Positions 1-9,200 of a stretch of DNA of 11,549 nt are shown here, piece after piece. A program made the position numbers and the translations under genes. Location of the stretch: NCBI GenBank assembly GCA_900088475.1, contig FLMG01000691.1, positions 1 to 11,549 on the forward strand, in the 5' to 3' direction. Under the pieces are notes generated by a model. It was not told the origin of the DNA. It searched no databases and saw only the letters and a list, made by a program, of their open reading frames with translations. Each line of letters begins with the position of its first letter. The stretch's first letter is position 1. This DNA comes from Hyphochytrium catenoides. Taxonomy: Eukaryota; Sar; Hyphochytriomycetes; Hyphochytriales; Hyphochytriaceae.

Positions 1-627
1 GAAGACCAACCTCATGCGCGTCGTCTGAGTGTTTACGTTGATTAGAACGACTACTAATCCATTCAATATCTGAGGAAGCAGTATTCTTATCTATCTACAG
101 CAATGAAGTGCGTGATAGGCGGGAGATAGTGTCCTGTCTGTACCTGGGGATTGCCTAGGGGAACGATGGCTATTAATCACTCAGAGTAAAATGCTGAAGG
201 CGGCGTGGAGAGTTCTTTTATGGATAATAGACGTAGGACCATCTGGTGACGTTGTTCCCGCATCGAAATCTCTTGAATGATGGTCACAAGTAACGAGCGA
301 CTTCAGGAACAGGAGGAGCTGAGACGGGTGCGTGAGGAGCGAGGAAACTAGAGAAAAAGAGACGTTCAGCAGGACGAAGAGAGAGGAGAAGATGAAAGTA
401 GAAGAAAGGTTTTCAATCATCTTTGTCTGTCCTCGTACTGTTTGGCTCTGACTCACAACCCATTTCGCGCTATGATTCATGGGGCTAACGACACTGGGGT
501 GCTTTCAAAGCCTAGTGTTGGTAATGTAAAGACCCATTGGTTTCTGTTGCCCATGGGCAGACTAGTCCTCAGAAAACGTATCTTCAGAATCTTTTTCAAA
601 AGCTTCTCATAGAAGAGCGGCTGTCAC
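1..627. other. Left-edge region without a confident gene
   Basis: No gene is supported here. At the very edge two plus-strand frames are open for a few codons and could be the tail of a gene entering from the left: one ends in a TAG at 43-45, the other in a TGA at 26-28. There is nothing to choose between them. A 24-codon plus-strand frame at 277-351 is rich in Glu/Arg/Gln. A 99-codon minus-strand frame at 181-480 is rich in Ser/Leu. Both lie in purine-biased DNA, which favours such frames by chance. The stretch probably holds the upstream control region of the peroxidase gene. Confidence 0.4.
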
Positions 628-653
628 TTCTCCTTTCTCTCTCCCTCTCTCTG

Positions 654-722
<69 letters not shown>

Positions 723-748
723 CATCTCTTTTTCTCTCTCTCTCCCGC
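628..748. repeat. CT-rich microsatellite upstream of the peroxidase gene
   Basis: Pyrimidine tract with an uninterrupted (CT)n core of about 30 units at 659-719 and impure CT-rich flanks on both sides. It ends about 190 bases before the chosen ATG of the downstream gene, so it lies in the promoter or 5' untranslated region. The long Ser/Leu and Arg/Glu reading frames that cross it are products of the repeat, not genes. Confidence 0.95.
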
Positions 749-937
749 TCTGCTTTCTAGATTTCTCAGCGGCCGCTGGCAGACTTGCAGACTTCTTCTT
801 TTGTCCAGCATCACTTCCTACATTTCGTCGGTGACACTGAGACGTGTGGAGGACCAGCACACAGGCCAGGCCATTCTGCTGCTATCTGGAAAGAAGCACA
901 AGCAATTAGAGAGAGAGGCAACCAAAAGAGAGGAACA

Positions 938-1702
938 ATGCCAACAACGAGAAGCAAGGCAGCGAAGGCTGAGGAGCATGTGGAGCTCCCGGCGCAGACC
1001 AAAAAGCGAGCGGGAGATAAAGCAAAAGGGGCGATAGGAGAGCAAAAAGAGAAAGAGACGAAGAAGCCCGCCACCGAAGCGTCCAAAGCTGCAGCAGCAA
1101 AAGATGCAAAGAGCGCGAAGCAGACTACTCCTCCATCTCCCTCAAAGGCAAGCAAGGAGAAGAAGGAGGAGAAAGCACCTGTTGGCTCCGCTCCAGCTGA
1201 GGCAGCCGAAGAGGAACAAACTCCCACTACCGCGTCCGGAGTAGGGAAGAAAGCTCCCATCGGCAAGTTAACAGTGGGAAGCACTCTTCCAGATCTGGAG
1301 CTTGAGACCGACCAAGCAGAGAAGGTCAAGCTCTCGTCTCTCTACAAAGACCAAGGAATGATTATCTTTTTCTATCCCAGAGCCAACACGCCTGGCTGCA
1401 CAACCCAAGCCTGCGGCTTCAGAGATAAGAGAGAAGAAGTGGAGACAAAGGGCTATAAGATCTATGGCGCGAGTGCAGATAAGCCCACATCGCAGTCAAA
1501 CTGGAAGAAGAAGCATGATTTTGGCTTCACTCTGCTCTGCGACCCCGAGCACAAGCTAATGAAGCCGCTAGGAGTCTCCAACGAAGAGAGAATCACGCGT
1601 TCGCATATTATTGTTGAGAAAGGAGGTAAAATCAAGGAGATGAACATCAAAGTCTCTCCCATGGATAGCGTTAATGGCGCTGTTGCCTCCGTCGTAGGAT
1701 GA
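938..1702 (+). CDS. Atypical 2-Cys peroxiredoxin, PrxQ/BCP/Dot5 type, with basic N-terminal tail
   Basis: Thiol-dependent peroxidase that reduces hydrogen peroxide and alkyl hydroperoxides, probably recycled by thioredoxin. With the ATG at 938 the protein has 254 residues. Residues 1 to about 100 are low-complexity and rich in Lys, Ala, Glu, Ser and Thr, like a histone H1 tail. The thioredoxin-fold domain follows from about residue 105. The active site reads YPRANTPGCTTQACGFRD, with peroxidatic Cys154 and resolving Cys159 in the C-x4-C spacing typical of PrxQ/BCP. Downstream are a TRSHIIVEKGGKI strand and an ISP-like VSPMDSVN segment, as in yeast Dot5, a nuclear member. The tail and this similarity suggest nuclear location (inference). 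No intron is needed. The same frame stays open to an ATG at 785 (305 residues); I prefer 938 because it has A at -3 and the extra segment lacks domain character. A CT tract lies upstream and a poly(A) signal follows the stop. Confidence 0.95.
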   Translation: MPTTRSKAAKAEEHVELPAQTKKRAGDKAKGAIGEQKEKETKKPATEASKAAAAKDAKSAKQTTPPSPSKASKEKKEEKAPVGSAPAEAAEEEQTPTTASGVGKKAPIGKLTVGSTLPDLELETDQAEKVKLSSLYKDQGMIIFFYPRANTPGCTTQACGFRDKREEVETKGYKIYGASADKPTSQSNWKKKHDFGFTLLCDPEHKLMKPLGVSNEERITRSHIIVEKGGKIKEMNIKVSPMDSVNGAVASVVG

Positions 1703-1799
1703 TCCTCTTCTCTTTCGTTCTCAACACCTGAGAGTCCTATCTTTCTTTTCGCTTTCCTTATCTCTCGTGGTAGGGTCACTTCATCACTCACTGCGTGTC

Positions 1800-1805
1800 A
1801 ATAAA
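1800..1805 (+). terminator. Poly(A) signal AATAAA of the peroxidase gene
   Basis: A perfect AATAAA hexamer lies about 100 bases after the TGA stop at 1700-1702, after a T/C-rich stretch. Spacing and strand fit the 3' end of the peroxidase transcript. Confidence 0.65.
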
Positions 1806-2455
1806 GATCCATATTGCACCTTGAAGACAAGGGTTGCTTTGTAGGGAAGGGGTCCTCCCTTTCTAACTTCAAAATCTTGAGACTCTCTCTTTCTCTCTCT
1901 GATTTTTCCGTGTCTCTTCTTCTCTCTCTCTCTCTCCCTCTTCTCTTGACAGCGTCACATTATAACTGCGAGTTTTCAAGGAGCCATATCTATTGCTCTT
2001 GGAGAAGAACAGCTTTCTTGGGTAAGGAGAGAATACCGAAGGAAGGAAGAAAAGAGTGCTCGCATCTTCTTATTTGACAAGAGAATGTATGTGAAGTGAC
2101 AAGGGTCTGCATACAATATAAAGGGTGCACTTGAGACTCCACTTCTCTTTTTACAGCTAGCATCTGCTTCTTCTACCACGCGACTTGCACATCAAAACGA
2201 CCAATATGCAACGGGAGGGGCGATAGAGCACTTCTCTTTGCAATGCCTTCAGAATAAGGATTTCTTCTCTTCTCCTCGCTTCTTCCTCTTCGAGGACCGA
2301 CCTCCCCTTCTGCCTTGCTAATGTTACCAGCTGAGAGAGGAAGTGTACAGAGAGAGTCAGACCCCGAGGGTTGAAGATTTCGGGTTGCCGGTTATGATAT
2401 TTGCTCTTCTTGCGCTACTTATCATGACTCATTGCCCTTCATTAGGAGCCGGTTA
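1806..2455. other. Intergenic gap between converging genes
   Basis: This stretch lies between the 3' end of the plus-strand peroxidase gene and the stop codon of the minus-strand RGS-DENN gene. It holds a CT-rich patch and several short frames with no domain character. I saw no AATAAA on the minus strand just after the RGS-DENN stop, so that transcript's 3' end is not placed. Confidence 0.5.
1884..1945. repeat. CT-rich low-complexity patch
   Basis: Interrupted CT/TCTT repeat on the plus strand in the intergenic gap, with the longest clean CT run near 1921-1936. It is shorter and less pure than the tracts near 690, 6200 and 10050. Confidence 0.8.
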
Positions 2456-5069
2456 CTAGGATTCAAAGTCCACAAGGAAAGTTTGCATCTCGGAACCATC
2501 AAACCTGAGCGCGAAAGGTGTGAGAAGGATAGATAGCGGAAAGTGGCAATCTAGCCGTCCAGCTGGAGAGCGCCATGTGGGCAGGTAAACGTAGGAGAGA
2601 GAGACACGTGGAAGGTACGTACAGCAGCCACCATCTGGGAAATCGAAAGGCAATAGTGCTAAAGGGAACAGGGAACGACTCTCTTCGTTTCTGCATCCTC
2701 TCTTCCTCTGAGAGCAGCCTTACCTCGCTAAGTATTCTGAGAAACTCTGCGTTATCACGAACTCCTCACAGAACTGTCGCCAATGCTCTGGCACTGTCTG
2801 CAAGTATTCTTCCTGCTGAAAGACCACCTGGTGATAGGATGGAGATGAGGGCTAGTGAGAAAGAGAGAAACAGAGAGAAAGAGAGAGAGACACAGAGAGC
2901 ACTCGTTCCCTGCAATAGCTGGTCAGGAGCTTGTGCCTATGGAGTGCGACAGTGGAGAAACAAAGAAAAAGACAGCCAAATAAGAGGAGCAACAAGCAAC
3001 ATCAAGCAAAGTATAGCGGCAAGTTGAGCTGAATGTTGAGCAGGTACAGGAGAAAACCCAGTGGCTACTGGCTGGGCTCAGATCCTTACAACTGGTTCAT
3101 CGCTCTCTTCCTCTTTCAGACAGAACCTAAAACGTCCTATGGTTCCAACCAACCGAGCTAGGCAACGAGCAATTACCAATCGGACTTCATTTTCAGGGAA
3201 AGCTTTAGTCGCACTATAAGGAGCAATAGCATGTTACTTTCAATAAGCAAAGCAGTGGACTACGTCCAGGGGGCTAAAGCGAAGGTGATAAGCTGTAACA
3301 AACAGACAGAAGCATCATCCAAGATCACCTCAGATAGATGCCCTTTTCGAGAGTCGACTTTGCTTTAAAAACCCAAGAGACATTAGGGGGCACCACGACG
3401 AGAAAAAGAGAGGAAGGGAGAGCCACGGAGAGAAGCGGTCAATGACATATCAAAGAATTCTCTCTTTTCTTGGACCCCGGACGACATAAACGAAAGAAAG
3501 AGGAAAGAGCCGGAAGTTTGGGGAGAGACATGAAAGGAGAGAACTAAGAGATATGGAGATCTTTTACTGGTCTGGCTGGTGCTTGAAACTGTCAATCTCT
3601 ATAATGTGTGGATGAAGCAGCCGATGGAGTTCCCGCGTCGCTTCATGAAGTAGTTCGGGCGGGAGAGGAGTAGCTGTGAGCCCTGAATATTTGGGGGAAA
3701 ACGTTAGCACGGGAAAGTCAGCACCAGTCAATACTGAAGAGGATCGGAGAGACTCCCACAGCAGAACCCCAGGGACCCAACACATTCTCCTAAGTTTGTC
3801 TCGTGCTGCGTTTAATCTCTCTTTTCCAATATGTCCGCTTTCCATCTTTCTATGTTTCAGAAGTGAGATGGGCCCTGCCGGGTATGCTAGCATTTTATTG
3901 ACTTATTCGGCTCTCTGGTTGCCTACACATTTCTGTGTCCTTTCTTCCACACCGACTTCTCCCCCATGCTCTTCGCTCTTCTTACCTTGCGTGATTCTGC
4001 TGTTCAATAAGTCTATGACGATGACGTCCGGAGGGAGAGAATCCAAGACAGAAGGGTCGAGGTCTTCCCTCTGAATGCCAAAGAGGAAAGGTGTAGGACA
4101 GTGCAAGTAGTCTATCAAAGAGTCAGGGAGAAGAGGGACAAAGATATGCAACCAAAAGAAGGGAAAGAGAAGTGAACGCAAAGCCTCCGCACAGTAGGAG
4201 AGCAAAGAGAAGAAGGGCGAGAGAAGCAGGACTTTTCTCTCCAAGAGAAGGGCCGATAGAGCTTCTAGAACCACTGGAACTGTCATAGAGTCAAATAGAA
4301 GAGAGATAGGGAAATCTGTCGCAGGTAGAGTGGCTATTGTGGACGGAAGAGCTCTCCGGCGAAAATAGCTCTCTCTCTCGATGGCATCCAATGGCCGGGA
4401 AAGCAAAGAAATAGAAGAGCGAGAGAGCCCCTTCTCCAGCTCTCCAGGAAGGCACTGAGCCACAAACTGAGACAGCCGTCGTCTCAATGTGTCTAGCGCG
4501 GGATACTTCGAGTAGATGCAAACGCCATAGGGGAGCCAGCTTGAGCCTTGGTGTACCTCTATCTCGTGCTGCTTCTCCCCCATCGCATCGCTCTCTCTTC
4601 CTCCTCCTCTCCCCACCTCATAAAGCTTATAGTAAAAGACAGCACAGACGCCGAAGAGCTCAAGTCTCACTCTGTCTCCAAGATGCGTGTTAAAGATGAC
4701 GGGCGCGGGTGCCTGAAGCGACCTACGGGAGAAAAGAAGAGGGCGTCAGGATAGACTCACGTCAGAGCTCTAGGAAATAAGCCTGAGCGGCGAGAAGGCA
4801 AAGAGACACAAGACTGCGAAACCGGAAAGCTAGATAGGGAAAAAGGGAGATCTTATGCATGCGGAACCAGGACAGAGAAGAGTGCAGAGGAGAGTCTATG
4901 CCGACCGGAATGGCTTGAGCTGTCCTCGGCTCATGGTTGGAAGAAAGAACGCCTCAAAATGTGCGGGCAGCGGTTCGTATGTAGGGTCAAGACCTTCTAA
5001 CCCATACTCCTTCACGTCTAGGGACAAAGGAAGAACATCCGCATCTGGCCATGGAGTCGTAGAGACATT
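2456..5069 (-). other. DENN module (uDENN-cDENN-dDENN) of the minus-strand gene
   Basis: Seven exons encode the module. uDENN shows AHFEAFFLP and then GDRVRLELFGVCAVFYYKL, matching the family pattern of an FP segment followed by a G-x-R-x-YG-x-C strand. cDENN opens with PYGVCIYSKYPALDTLRRRL and has the diagnostic LLLERKVLLLS (about 1063-1073), CAEALRSLLFPFFWLHIFVP, LIDYLHCPTPFLFGI and the acidic-hydrophobic VIVIDLLNSRI strand, then LPPELL. dDENN has VRLVIARCLARLVGTIGRFR and WRQFCEEFVITQSFSEYLAR, matching the F-x-x-TQ-x-F-x-x-F/Y-x-x-R family ending. DENN modules catalyse GDP release from Rab GTPases. All three parts are present in the usual order, so the module looks intact. The protein ends about 16 residues after dDENN. 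Confidence 0.92.
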
Positions 5070-6094
5070 CTGCAGTTGAAGCGACAGCGGGGAAGGCGAG
5101 TGCTCGAATTAGTGCGCATCTTAGGATTAGAAGACAGTTGAGAGGGCGTATGTACCCCAGCAAAAGAAAGACAGAAAAAGGCAAAGGATCAACTGAATAA
5201 GCGCAAGGAAAGAGATAGAGAAGATCCTAGTAATGGGAGCCAGCTAGTATAGAAGAGCAACGTGAGACAGGCAGCCCAAAATGTAAAACAGAACTAAAGA
5301 GAAGAGGAGACCGATAGAAAAGAAAAGAGAGATGGGCGAAAGAGAGCTTGCGTATGATGAGAAAGCTGCGTTGAGAAAATGCTCTCCTCACCACTCTAAA
5401 GGAGACAATATTGCAGATAAGAGCCTTCCACTCCTCCGGGCCAAAAAGTTGAAGCAGGTCATATGCTTCTCCTCTTTCTCTCATAACGCACTGGGAGCGG
5501 ACATGGAAGGGAAGTTTGGCCAATTGAAGTGCGTTGATTAAAAGGGGCTCTCTCCGGTCCACCTGAGTGCCAGAACTATCACCGCCGCTGCTCCCCTGTT
5601 TCGTTTCGTCTTGAACTTCAATCTTCTTTTGCTTGACCTTTCCGTCTGGCTCCATTGACCGTCGGAAGGCTGCATAAATCTCCGACGCAAAGAAGCTGGA
5701 CACAATGCCAAGCAGGAAGACGACGCAAACATGAATAAAGCGGAGGCAAGCTTAACAACAAGACTATAGTGAAGACAAAAACGGACGGAAAGCTACGAAG
5801 TGCGAAGGGAGATAAGACCAAGAAGCGATAAAGGACTTTATTCCTACTGCTGGGAGAGGTTCTCGGTCTCGGAAAGACGTTGGATGATCGCTGCCTGGTC
5901 TAGTAGCAATCCCTGTGCGATATCAACCAGCAGCTTGTGTGCAGTAGAGACCGAGCTTGGCTCCAAACGTTGTCTTCTTTCTCTAGTGCAATCGGCAGTT
6001 GAACCTGCTCCCAGCATCTTGCAAGATATAGCTTCTTAGTGAGTCAACACTTGGCTGTGGCTACTTTCCCAGATCCTGAACCAACAGTCAATTC

Positions 6095-6133
<39 letters not shown>

Positions 6134-6258
6134 GTCTCTCTGTCTCTCTCTCTCTCTCTGTCTCTCTCTCTCTGTCTCTCTGTGTCTCTCTCTCTCTGTC
6201 TCTCTGTGTGTCTCTCTCTCTGTCTCTCTGTCTCTCTCTCTCTCTCTGTCTCTCTGTG

Positions 6259-6297
<39 letters not shown>

Positions 6298-9200
6298 GTC
6301 TCTTTCTTTCTCTCTCTCTCTCTCTCTCCCCCTGCCGTCCTTCTAGCGCTCGCTCGCTCCCTCTATTTCACGCTCTCTCTCTCTACTTTGCTCTCTCTCT
6401 CTCCATCGCGCTCTCTCTCTGTCTCTTACTCCTTCTGAAACGTGGCTGCAATGAATCTCTACCACGACGGGCTGTATGCGCTTCTACTCACCTCCAGATG
6501 TATTGCGGTTTCGTAGCACTGCGTAATCCTTTTAAGTACGAGCTTAAACTGATACCAGAGCTGGTCCTTCTCTCCAAGCAGGCTGATGTCTTCCACACTA
6601 TTCTCCTGTTCTTTCACGATATCAATCTGTTCTGCCAAACACAATCGGGTGTACAGCGGCTTTAACTCAAACTCAACCTAGAAAAAGACATTGGGGCAAT
6701 GGGTTGGAACGGTAAGAGAGAAAAATGAAAAGGGTATAAGGCGAGTTGCAAGGTAATAACGTGAAATGGGAGAAGAACAGTGAGAGAGAAAAGCGCCATA
6801 AGCACCGTGCCAGAAGAACGGCAAAGAGAGAGTGGGCGAGATTCTGGTGGCAGCTGAACAATTGTTCCTTTTTGGCCTTTCCCATGGTCCCTCTCTGTCT
6901 ACGTCCCCATTTTCTAAGTGTTATCGGTCGAAATTTAGCGGAGCTCCGCAGCCTTCTTTCTCTCTCTGTAGCGTCTACGCTCTGCTCCGCCTCTTTCTCG
7001 CGGCACAGGTGCCCAGTCCTTACCTCCATCCACTTACTCAGCAATGCTTCTCTCCTATTTGCGCGTAGGAAGATCCAGAAAGCATTGGCCCCTTGTCTGC
7101 TGCTGAGTAGCTCGTCCAAGGCCATCGTCTCAGAAGTCTCTTGAACCATAGAACTATAGGCAGAACTGAACAGTGCGGGGGAATGTGCACGAGTCCGTGG
7201 AAAGTAAAGCGAACAATGCGTGAGATAGCGAAAAGAAGAGAGAGGAGACAGAAAGCAGGTGACAGGAGAGAAGAGGCCAACGCTTGGAGCTACACCTGGC
7301 TTTGTAGTCATTGTATCTTTTCATGACTTTCTCTTGGACGGTGCTTTCTAGATGGTCAAAGATGTCTCTCATTCGCTCCCCTCCTCTTTCTGCCAGTCCA
7401 TTGAGCGCGTCTTCTTCTTCAGGAGGTAACTGGAGAGAGAAAACGCCTGCCGGAGAAATGAACTTTTCTAGCATCACTTTGCCATAATCTACAGCGTCCT
7501 TTTCTGCAGTCGCTCGTTCCATTGTTCGCTCTTCTCTCCTTTCTAAAGCAAGGCCTGGAGGCGCCGTAGACGGAGATTGTGCCAAGTCGGTAGAAGATCG
7601 CGCTAGATGGATAGTGGTGGGGGAGACGAGGCTAATCGCGTCAACTCTCTCCCACAAAGCCCTGCAACAAATAGAAGACAAGCAAAGTGACCTTAGCGTC
7701 TGAAGAGGTACATGGGGAGCGAAGAGGAAGATAAAGGCGCCCGCTGCCTATAGATGGCAATGGATGGCAATATCACTGAAAGTGAGCAGCATACTCTGCT
7801 GTAGGAGCCGCAGCCAGCATGGGCAGGTGAGATCTTTCCCAAGAGCTAACTTAACGATGTCCCACATGAGAGAGAAAACGAGAGACTGCCAGAAGATGTC
7901 CTCAATCCTTAACAGCGAAGGCGGACAAGAGAAAGAGGAAGGGAGAGAAGTGTCTTGAAAGGTCTCAGCTTGCAACCTGTATTCCTTCAGGCTGCAAAGA
8001 AATAGGAGACAGTTGACACCGTCACCTTTCAGCCATTCCAGGAAGCGTTGCATCTTCTTTGAGTCTGCAAGCACTTCTTCGAGAGAGTACTGCCGTAGAA
8101 GAGGGCGGAGTATAGGGGAAGAGAGTGCTCTCTCTTCCTTTTCAGCTTCTAGCGGCTCCTCTGCCTCTGCCTCTTCCGTTGAGAAGGCAACCCCTTTTCG
8201 ATCAAACCAGGTTGTCATTAAGCCTCCCACATTGCCCATAAGAAAAGTCATTCCGGACCTGACATTTGAGAGCTGAGCAGATGTCTTCAGTGCATTTGAA
8301 CATGCCCAGAGTTCAAACAGGAACTACTACGGGGACAGGAAAGGGAGTGGACGGCTGCCAATTCCTTAGAGTTAACGGAATCAAGGAGAAAGAGGTAGGC
8401 GAAAAACGTGGAGAGTGCACGAGGGAGAAGAGATAGATAGACAACGATAAGTTTGAGAAGAGATGATGAAAGAAGGGAGACAAAGACAGAGTGAGCGAGA
8501 GGGCTTAAGAGAGGCAATGACCTCCCGTCTGCCAACAAATAAACGACGAGATGCCACTAGAGAAACAACTAGTCACCAGGTCGGCGGATAGGGTTGGACG
8601 GCTGACGGTGTATTTATGTCTAATGATGTCGGAGGCCACCGAACCTTCGTTGGTTCCTCCGCATTTTCGCCTTCACTCTCCGTTACTCTGCTCTGGTCCG
8701 TCCCTTCGCCCGCGGTGGCAAAAAAGAGCGAATATAGAGCTTGCGGAGTATTCGATGTCCACGTCCACGACCGTCGAGGGCCCGGCTTATCAAAGATGAG
8801 AGAAAATGAGGACGAGAGAGAAGGCGCGGCACTAAGTCACCGAGAGCAAACTATGCACGTTATTGATGAGAAAACAGAACACAAAGAGACATACAACTGC
8901 TAACTTGGCGGCAAGATTGAAAAGTAGAGCAAGACGAGCCACTTCAACGACCACACTGAGAGAGATTGGCCGCCGATGGAATACTAGACGCCAATCTGAG
9001 CATCAAAGGGCAGATGAAGATAGAGAGGAAATAGCTCTCTGCCTTACCTCCGCAGCCGTGGCGGGTTCTTCCTCTTTGCCTGCGGTTTCCGTGGGCCTCG
9101 GACTGGAGGGCGCAAACTGACTGAAGGGATGGTACGTTACCCGTGGAGTTGAGATAAATTCCAACCGAGGAGAGAGGTCACTAATTTCTTCTTGACAGCT

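Noticed and set aside
277-351. Small plus-strand Glu/Arg/Gln frame with a GTGAGG donor-like site
   Set aside because: Only 24 codons in purine-biased DNA, with no partner exon found in phase. Kept in mind as a possible upstream exon but not supported.
181-480. 99-codon minus-strand frame with a hydrophobic middle
   Set aside because: Lies opposite purine-rich DNA, has no recognisable domain or splice context, and its composition fits chance.
537-1037. 166-codon plus-strand frame across the upstream CT tract
   Set aside because: Repeat-driven Ser/Leu run that overlaps the peroxidase gene in another frame; no domain character.
811-1329. 172-codon minus-strand frame opposite the peroxidase N-terminus
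   Set aside because: Mirror of the Lys/Ala/Glu-rich coding strand, which gives Phe/Ser/Ala-rich antisense frames; the plus-strand frame continues into a clear peroxiredoxin domain.
6039-6665. 208-codon plus-strand frame made of Ser/Leu/Cys repeats
   Set aside because: It is a translation of the CT microsatellite; the surrounding bases are better explained as intron 9 and exon 9 of the minus-strand gene.
6673-7311. A single 212-residue minus-strand protein
   Set aside because: Only 7024-7165 is coding in this frame (exon 8, start of RGS-B). The rest runs through intron sequence on both sides, with consensus GTAAGG and CTAG splice sites.
7795-7976. Extension of exon 6 to a GTATGC donor at 7794
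   Set aside because: The junction would be out of phase with exon 7, and it would put an unrelated hydrophobic segment inside the RGS-A core.
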